From the NCBI GenBank assembly GCA_021820785.1, contig JAKADE010000055.1:1-11274 (forward strand): a stretch of 11,274 bases of DNA, in the 5' to 3' direction. Source of the stretch: Pseudomonadota bacterium. Its GTDB lineage: Bacteria > Pseudomonadota > Gammaproteobacteria > Steroidobacterales > Steroidobacteraceae. The notes below the pieces were generated by a model. It saw nothing but the letters and a program-made list of their open reading frames with translations, was not told the origin of the DNA and made no database searches. Made by a program: the position numbers and the translations under genes. Shown in pieces: positions 6,413-11,274 of this stretch. Positions within the stretch are counted from its first letter, which is position 1, and the number at the start of each line of letters is the position of its first letter.

Positions 6413-6841
6413 TTTCGCACTTCAATCCAAGGGTGCGGTTGTGAGGTTGCACAGAAGCGGGCCTGCCATGTTGATTCTGCCGATGAGGGGCGTTGTTTGT
6501 CAGCGGCGTAGGCCATGCGGCGCGGTGCCTCGGGCGAGGGCGAGGATTGGCGAGCAGAGGGCCGTCTGATGATTGCTTCGGGAATGGCGGCGGTCGATGG
6601 GACGGGCATGGCGCTCAGGGGTCCGACGACGGCCGCGGATCGGTCTGATCGAGTCGCGGCGTGAGCGAGGTGGCGCCCGCGGGCGCTGATCGAGATGCCC
6701 ATCGGCGCGTCGCGCCCGCTCCTGGGCGACCTGTGCGTCTGGCCGCCACCGTGACTGGAAATCCGCCACGCGTCAGCGCACACTGCGGGGGAGCGGCCAC
6801 AGAAGCCGTCGTTCCATCCAGTCAGTGTCAGGGGGCGCGTC

Positions 6842-7564
6842 GTGTACTCGAAGACAGCGGCTGAGTTTCTCGGTACGTTCTGGCTCGTTCTTGGGGGGTG
6901 TGGCAGCGCGGTGCTGGCAGCGGCGTTCCCGCACCTCGGGATCGGCTTTGCCGGCGTCGCTTTGGCGTTTGGCCTCACGGTGCTCACGGGTGTGTATGCA
7001 CTGGGTCCCATTTCGGGCGGGCACTTCAATCCGGCCGTGTCGGTCGGATTGTGGGCGGGGGGCCGGTTTCCCGCCTCGCACCTTCTGCCGTACATCGTGT
7101 CTCAGGTGCTCGGCGCCATTGCGGGCGCCACCGTTCTCTACCTCATTGCGAGCGGCAAGGCGGGCTTCAGTCTCGCCGGCGGGTTTGCCTCGAATGGATA
7201 CGGCGTGCACTCCCCGGGTGGCTATTCGATGCTCGCCTGCGCGGTCTGCGAACTGGTCATGACCTTCATGTTCGTGATCGTGATTCTCGGTGCCACTCAC
7301 CAGCGCGCGCCGGTAGGCTTCGCTGGCATTGCGATCGGTCTGGCCTTGACCCTGATTCATCTGATCAGCATCCCGGTGACCAATACCTCTGTGAATCCCG
7401 CACGCAGCACCGGACCTGCGGTGTTCGTGGGAGGCTGGGCGCTTGCCCAGCTCTGGTTCTTCTGGGTCTTTCCAATCGTGGGCGCCGTGGCGGCGGGAAT
7501 CGTGTACCGAACGTTCTTCGAGGCCGCACAGGTCGATCCTCCGATCAGCGGCCGAGTGGTCTGA
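6842..7564 (+). CDS. aqpZ: Aquaporin Z, water channel
   Basis: This is a 240-residue inner-membrane channel of the MIP family for rapid water flux during osmotic change. It aligns along its length with E. coli AqpZ, including the start ([22 protein letters not shown]). Both pore motifs are present: NPA at 63-65 (GGHFNPAVS) and NPA at 185-187 (SVNPARST). The selectivity-filter residues expected for a water-only pore are F43, H173, T182 and R188. Six hydrophobic helices are evident and the conserved Cys20 is kept. The start is GTG at 6842, supported by AGGGGG six bases upstream and by alignment of the N-terminus. The C-terminus ([13 protein letters not shown]) is a little longer than in E. coli. 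It appears to be a single-gene unit, followed by a small hairpin. Confidence 0.96.
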   Translation: MYSKTAAEFLGTFWLVLGGCGSAVLAAAFPHLGIGFAGVALAFGLTVLTGVYALGPISGGHFNPAVSVGLWAGGRFPASHLLPYIVSQVLGAIAGATVLYLIASGKAGFSLAGGFASNGYGVHSPGGYSMLACAVCELVMTFMFVIVILGATHQRAPVGFAGIAIGLALTLIHLISIPVTNTSVNPARSTGPAVFVGGWALAQLWFFWVFPIVGAVAAGIVYRTFFEAAQVDPPISGRVV

Positions 7565-7577
7565 GCGTCCGGCGCGC

Positions 7578-7594
7578 AGGCACGGCGCGTGCCT
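7578..7594. terminator. Short hairpin after aqpZ, possible terminator
   Basis: A perfect 7-bp stem, AGGCACG and CGTGCCT, encloses the 3-base loop GCG and begins 13 bases after the aqpZ stop. Only two T residues follow, so it is a weak candidate for an intrinsic terminator. Confidence 0.35.
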
Positions 7595-7730
7595 TGAGAT
7601 GTCGCAGTTGCGGAAGTCGAACGCTGGGCGGGTGCGCGCAGGAGTGCCTGTCGGTGGGGATCGATGCGGCGTCGGCGTTCTGTGCCGACACGTACGGCGT
7701 GGGCCCGCACAGCTAGACGGCGCTTGAGGG

Positions 7731-7768
7731 TATTTATTTAAGAGATTGATTTATATAAAAAAACGAAT
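7731..7768. promoter_or_regulatory. AT-rich island, probable promoter region of the propeller gene
   Basis: This is the only long AT-rich run in the window. It includes TATTTATTTAAG, the perfect palindrome TTTATATAAA (7750-7759) and a run of A. It lies about 150-190 bases upstream of the propeller start. TATATA/TATAAA could serve as -10 boxes, but I see no -35 at proper spacing. It may be a promoter, an UP element or a site for a nucleoid protein. Confidence 0.35.
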
Positions 7769-7910
7769 ATCGCGACAGTCGGTCCCGACGTGCGAGCGCT
7801 CGCCGTCCCGGTGCGCCGGAGGGTGCCCGCAACGTGCGCTAGTGAATTTCTCAGCGGTTTGTGGAGTTCAACCCGGGCGGATGGATGCCATCCGTTCTCG
7901 AGGGTGTGCA

Positions 7911-7918
7911 GGAGAGGA
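7911..7918 (+). promoter_or_regulatory. Ribosome binding site deciding the propeller protein start
   Basis: GGAGAGGA is a near-ideal Shine-Dalgarno sequence. Two adjacent ATGs follow at 7919 and 7922; the second has the better spacing (7 bases from GGAG). Either start places a normal signal peptide at the N-terminus, unlike the upstream GTG at 7790. Confidence 0.75.
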
Positions 7919-7921
7919 ATG

Positions 7922-10900
7922 ATGAGAGCCTTTCGTTTATCGATGATCGTGGCGTTGACGGCGCTCGCCAGTCTCGCGCCGGGCACCCCAGCCCGTGCTC
8001 AGACCTACAGTCCTCATCTGTTTGCGCAGTTGCGCTGGCGGCCGATCGGACCCATGCGCGCTGGCCGCGGACGCGCCGTGGCGGGGGTGCCGAGCGAACC
8101 GAATGTGTTCTACATCGGCAACGACGACGGTGGAGTGTGGAAGTCGATCGACTACGGCAACAGCTGGCGGCCCATATTCGACCACGAGCCGACCAGTTCC
8201 ATCGGTGCCATCGCGGTGTCGGTTTCGGATCCGAATGTGATTTATGTGGGCACCGGTGAGAGCACCATACGTCCGGATCAGGCGACCGGCATGGGCATGT
8301 TCAAATCGACCAATGCCGGCAAGACCTGGACGTTCATCGGCCTGCGCAAGAGCGAGGACATCGCGATGATCGCGGTGGATCCGCACAATCCGGATAGGGT
8401 ATTCGTCGCCGCTCTGGGTCACATCTATGGACCGAACAGGGAACGCGGCATTTTCCGCTCCCTCGATGGCGGGAAGACCTGGCAGAAAGTGCTCTACGTG
8501 AATGAGTACACCAGCGGGGATGACATCGAGATGGACCCCCGCAACCCCAATATTCTCTATGCCACACTGTGGCAACAGCAGCAGGCGCCCTGGGAGAATG
8601 GGCAGTTCGGGGGAACGGACGGAGGCATCTTCAAATCCACTGACGGAGGCACGACCTGGAAAAAACTCACCGGCGGCCTGCCGGCGGTCGAGCAGGCATT
8701 GTTGCGCATCGCACCCAGCGATCCGCGGGTGTTGTACGCCTCGGTATCGAGCGGGCCGGGAGCGCCTGATGGCAAGGTGGGGATCTACCGGTCGAATGAC
8801 GCCGGAGCCCACTGGTTCAAGGCCACTAGCGACCCGAGGCCGGCCGAGAGAGTCGGCGGTGGCGATTTACCGCTGCTGGCGATCGATCCGAAGAATCCGG
8901 ACGTCGTGTACAGCGATACGCCGGTGTTGTGGAAGTCCGTCGATGGGGGCAAGACCTGGTTCGGCTTTCGCGGAGCTCCGGGCGGTGACGATTACCAGCA
9001 AACCTGGATCAATCCGAACAACCCGGACATCATGGCCGTCAACAGTGATCAAGGCGCCATCGTTACGGTCGATGGCGGCAAGACCTGGAGTTCATGGTAC
9101 AACCAGCCGACCGCCGCCATGTACAAGGTCGGAATCGACCGCACCTGGCCGTACCAGGTGTGCGGCGGCCAGCAGGACAGCGGTTCCGCCTGCGTCGCGG
9201 AGCGCGGCAATGACGGTGAGCTGACGGCACACGACTGGCATCCCGTCGGCATCGAGGAATACGGCGCTGCGGCACCCGATCCCCTGCATCCGAATCTGAT
9301 CTATGGCGGAAAAGTCACGGTATACAACCGCAACACGGGTCAGATTGCCGACGTCGGCCCGAAGGCGATCGGCAACCGGGACTATCGCGTGCTGCGCACG
9401 ATGCCGCTGGTGTTCTCGCCGATCGACAAGCATCGGCTGTATTTTGCCTCCAATACGGTATGGCAGACCGACAACGGCGGCCAAAATTGGCGGCGGATCA
9501 GTCCGGACCTGAGCCGCAAGACCTGGACGGATCCGCCGAGTGTCGGGGAGTACAGGAATACCCCCGCGGCCCGGCCGACGGATCGGGGCGTTGTGTATGC
9601 ACTTGCACCGTCGCCGCTGAACAAGGAGTTGATCTGGGCAGGAACCGATGATGGGCTGATCTGGGTCACCCATGATGGGGGCCGGCACTGGAGCAATGTC
9701 ACGCCACCGCAGCTGAAGCCATTCTGGAGAGTGTTCAGTCTGGAGGCGAGTCACTTCAATCCGAACGAAGCGTACGCCGCGGTCAATACTCTGTTTCTCA
9801 ACGACATGCGGCCCCATCTGTTCCGCACCGAGGATGGCGGCAAACACTGGACCGAAATCGATCGGGGAATCACTCCGGATGCCACCACCAACGTCATCCG
9901 GCAGGATCCGGATCGCAGGAACCTGCTGTTTGCCGGAACCGAGACGCAGGTCTGGGTCTCGTTTGACAACGGTGATCACTGGCAGTCGTTGCGGCTGAAC
10001 ATGCCGGCGGTGTCCGTGCGTGACTTGAAGGTGTACGGGGATGATTTGATTGCGGCGACACATGGGCGAGGGTTCATGGTGCTCGATGACATCACGCCGC
10101 TGCGCCAGATCGATGCTGAAGTCGCGCGGGCGCCGGTGACGCTGTTCAAGCCGCAGACCGCCGTGCGGGTCCGCTGGGACATGAATCCGCCGACGCCCTG
10201 GCGTATGCCGGCGCTGCCGAATCCGCCGCCCGGAGCGATCATTGACTACACGCTGGCGAAGCCGGCGGCCACTCCGGTGACCCTCGACATCCTCGACTCG
10301 GCCGGCCGGCTGGTGCGGCATTTCTCCAGCGCTGATCCGCAGCGGCCGCTCAATCCGGCTCACCTGGATGTGCCGCCATGGTGGCCGCGTCCGCCGATGA
10401 ACCTCTCGAGCGCAGCCGGTATGCACCGATTCGTGTGGGACATGCATTATCCGCCGGTGCCGGGTGCCCCACGGGTTCTGGATGCCAATCAGGCCGTCCG
10501 GCATAACACGCCGTTACTTGCGAGCTCCCCCTGGGTCATGCCGGGTCGTTACACCGTGCGCTTGACGGTCGCAGGCCGTACCTACACCCAAGCGCTGACC
10601 GTCATCATGGATCCGCGCGTGCATACGCCGCTGGCGGCGCTGCAGCAGCAATTCGACGCCTCGATGCAGGCGTATCGGCAAGCGGTTGCAGCCAGCGCCG
10701 CAGTTCGGCAGATGCGGGCGCTCGAGACGCAGATCGCGGCCCGCAAGCCCACCGCAATGCTGACGGCGTATCGGCAACAGCTCGAGGATCTCTCGGGCCG
10801 AGCAGTGAGCGAGCGGTCGGCTGTTTTCTTCCGCCCCGGTCCGCCGTCATTCGGCAGCGTCGGCATCGCCCTGCAGCGGCTCATGCGGCGGATGCAGGCC

Positions 10901-11017
10901 GCCGATCGCGCACCGACCGCCGCGGACCTCGATGCGCTCGCGAAGCTCAATGCCGAGTATCGGGTGCTCCGCCGGCGCTGGGAAGTGCTGCGGCGCCACG
11001 ACCCGTTGGCTCATTGA
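7922..11017 (+). CDS. Large secreted BNR/Asp-box beta-propeller protein (VPS10/sortilin-like glycosidase family)
   Basis: This is a 1031-residue exported protein. The signal peptide (MRAFRLSMIVALTALASLAP) ends near ARA|QT at 26/27. Residues about 30-720 carry eleven Asp-box repeats (S/T-x-D-x-G-x-T/H-W type), at about 75, 129, 180, 239, 291, 339, 382, 516, 583, 636 and 680. Two have Asn for the key Asp (STNAGKTW and TDNGGQNW). This suggests two seven-bladed propellers, as in sortilin/VPS10 and xyloglucanase-like proteins. Residues about 770-805 resemble a FlgD-type Ig-like strand set (PVTLDILDSAGRLVRHFS). Residues about 900-1025 are helical and possibly coiled. Such proteins are usually annotated as glycosyl hydrolase or sialidase-like, but no catalytic residues can be assigned, so substrate and activity are unknown. 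It ends just before a strong hairpin facing tatD. Confidence 0.88.
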   Translation: MRAFRLSMIVALTALASLAPGTPARAQTYSPHLFAQLRWRPIGPMRAGRGRAVAGVPSEPNVFYIGNDDGGVWKSIDYGNSWRPIFDHEPTSSIGAIAVSVSDPNVIYVGTGESTIRPDQATGMGMFKSTNAGKTWTFIGLRKSEDIAMIAVDPHNPDRVFVAALGHIYGPNRERGIFRSLDGGKTWQKVLYVNEYTSGDDIEMDPRNPNILYATLWQQQQAPWENGQFGGTDGGIFKSTDGGTTWKKLTGGLPAVEQALLRIAPSDPRVLYASVSSGPGAPDGKVGIYRSNDAGAHWFKATSDPRPAERVGGGDLPLLAIDPKNPDVVYSDTPVLWKSVDGGKTWFGFRGAPGGDDYQQTWINPNNPDIMAVNSDQGAIVTVDGGKTWSSWYNQPTAAMYKVGIDRTWPYQVCGGQQDSGSACVAERGNDGELTAHDWHPVGIEEYGAAAPDPLHPNLIYGGKVTVYNRNTGQIADVGPKAIGNRDYRVLRTMPLVFSPIDKHRLYFASNTVWQTDNGGQNWRRISPDLSRKTWTDPPSVGEYRNTPAARPTDRGVVYALAPSPLNKELIWAGTDDGLIWVTHDGGRHWSNVTPPQLKPFWRVFSLEASHFNPNEAYAAVNTLFLNDMRPHLFRTEDGGKHWTEIDRGITPDATTNVIRQDPDRRNLLFAGTETQVWVSFDNGDHWQSLRLNMPAVSVRDLKVYGDDLIAATHGRGFMVLDDITPLRQIDAEVARAPVTLFKPQTAVRVRWDMNPPTPWRMPALPNPPPGAIIDYTLAKPAATPVTLDILDSAGRLVRHFSSADPQRPLNPAHLDVPPWWPRPPMNLSSAAGMHRFVWDMHYPPVPGAPRVLDANQAVRHNTPLLASSPWVMPGRYTVRLTVAGRTYTQALTVIMDPRVHTPLAALQQQFDASMQAYRQAVAASAAVRQMRALETQIAARKPTAMLTAYRQQLEDLSGRAVSERSAVFFRPGPPSFGSVGIALQRLMRRMQAADRAPTAADLDALAKLNAEYRVLRRRWEVLRRHDPLAH

Positions 11018-11028
11018 CGCGTCGGGTA

Positions 11029-11056
11029 GCCCGGGCCCGCGGATGCGGGCCCGGGC
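11029..11056. terminator. Perfect GC hairpin between convergent genes
   Basis: A perfect 12-bp stem (GCCCGGGCCCGC and its complement) encloses the 4-base loop GGAT. It lies between the propeller stop at 11017 and the end of the opposing tatD gene at 11071. It is symmetric in position and probably marks transcript ends for both genes. No U tract follows on either strand. Confidence 0.65.
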
Positions 11057-11070
11057 ATTGACCCTTCGGC

Positions 11071-11274
11071 TCATCCGTGTTCGGGATGTGCCGGCAGATG
11101 GAACAGCCGCCGGGTGGTTGCCGCGGTAGCTGCGGCGAGAGTTTCGAGAGATTCGCCGCGTGCCGCGGCAATCGTTCGGGCGATGTGCGGCAGATAGCTC
11201 GGCTCGTTGCGACGCGAGGCGGGCTTGGGCACCAGGTCGCGCGGCAGCAGGTAGGGCCCGTCGGTCTCGATCAT
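11071..11274 (-). CDS. tatD: TatD family metal-dependent DNase, C-terminal part
   Basis: Only the last 67 codons are inside the window; the gene continues past the right edge, so the ATG at 11274 is an internal Met, not the start. The visible part, [13 protein letters not shown], then [16 protein letters not shown] and TTRRLF, closely matches the C-terminus of E. coli TatD. TatD is a cytoplasmic metal-dependent 3'-5' exonuclease acting on single-stranded DNA and RNA. The Asp in ETDGPYL is the conserved metal-site Asp of the family. The usual Ala after it is Gly here, a mild change. A related YcfH/YjjV paralogue is possible, but the LLPRDL..KP.SRRNEP string favours TatD. It converges on the propeller gene. 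Confidence 0.88.
   Translation of the reverse strand: MIETDGPYLLPRDLVPKPASRRNEPSYLPHIARTIAAARGESLETLAAATAATTRRLFHLPAHPEHG

Larger units (their letters stand above)
6364..6841. other. Intergenic region, oxygenase / aquaporin
   Basis: This stretch of about 480 bases lies between divergent genes. The left end holds the oxygenase promoter and an FNR/Anr-like site (6369-6412). The middle (about 6450-6800) is GC-rich; its open frames on both strands are Arg/Pro/Ser-rich, lack recognisable domains and lack ribosome binding sites, so I call no gene. The right end gives AGGGGG at 6830-6835, a ribosome binding site 6 bases before the aquaporin GTG. I could not identify the aquaporin promoter. Confidence 0.5.
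7565..7918. other. Intergenic region, aquaporin / propeller protein
   Basis: This spacer of about 350 bases contains a short hairpin just after aqpZ (7578-7594), a weaker inverted repeat GTCGGC/GCCGAC (7671-7689), a Cys-rich 40-codon open frame without start support (7594-7716), and an AT-rich island at 7731-7768. The bases after that are GC-rich. The propeller's reading frame extends upstream to a GTG at 7790, but that part is Arg-rich and non-family-like, so I treat it as untranslated leader. Confidence 0.5.

Noticed and set aside
6409..7095. 228-codon minus-strand frame spanning the intergenic region and the first part of aqpZ
   Set aside because: It is antisense to a clear aquaporin gene, its product is Arg/Pro/Ser-rich without a domain, and there is no ribosome binding site. 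Long shadow frames are expected in GC-rich DNA.
7594..7716. Cys-rich 40-codon frame after aqpZ (RCRSCGSRTLGGCAQEC...) that could be a tiny zinc-ribbon protein or a gene remnant
   Set aside because: Its only in-frame start is a TTG inside the hairpin, with no ribosome binding site, and the Cys spacing does not complete a known motif.
7790..7921. Upstream GTG start giving the propeller protein 44 extra residues
   Set aside because: The extension is Arg-rich and would bury the signal peptide, while GGAGAGGA directly precedes the ATG pair at 7919/7922.

Overview
The window reads as a piece of chromosome from a GC-rich Gammaproteobacterium. The aquaporin (AqpZ type), the TatD C-terminus and the threonine synthase all resemble gammaproteobacterial proteins. 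The secreted Asp-box propeller and the chitinase with Thr-Pro linkers suggest a free-living polymer degrader, perhaps of the Xanthomonadales/Nevskiales/Steroidobacteraceae group. That placement is inference from protein style, not from a marker gene.

Layout from left to right. Threonine synthase (thrC, +) overlaps a small membrane-anchored NERD-domain protein (+). These converge on an M20 metallopeptidase (-), whose real start is probably an internal GTG with a strong ribosome binding site and a sigma-70-like promoter. A divergent intergenic region of about 510 bases leads to a secreted GH18 chitinase-like protein (+) with two chitin-binding modules and two Thr-Pro linkers. It converges on a 2OG-Fe(II) prolyl 4-hydroxylase-like oxygenase (-) across a perfect GC hairpin. 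A gene-poor stretch of about 480 bases carries a promoter and an FNR/Anr-like box for the oxygenase. Then come aquaporin Z (+, GTG start), a roughly 350-base spacer with an AT-rich island, a large secreted BNR/Asp-box beta-propeller protein (+), a second perfect GC hairpin, and the 3' end of a tatD gene (-) cut by the window edge.

The genes do not form one pathway. thrC plus the NERD gene are probably co-transcribed; the rest look like single-gene units, many convergent or divergent. The exported proteins (chitinase and propeller) fit extracellular polymer use, and the M20 enzyme could process peptides in the cytoplasm. I found no mobile element, CRISPR array, tRNA, rRNA or clear new defence or biosynthetic system. 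The most interesting signals are the possible oxygen-responsive site abutting the oxygenase promoter, the altered active-site motifs in the NERD and GH18 proteins, the repeat-encoded linkers, stacked palindromes upstream of the chitinase, and strong gene-end hairpins that lack U tracts.
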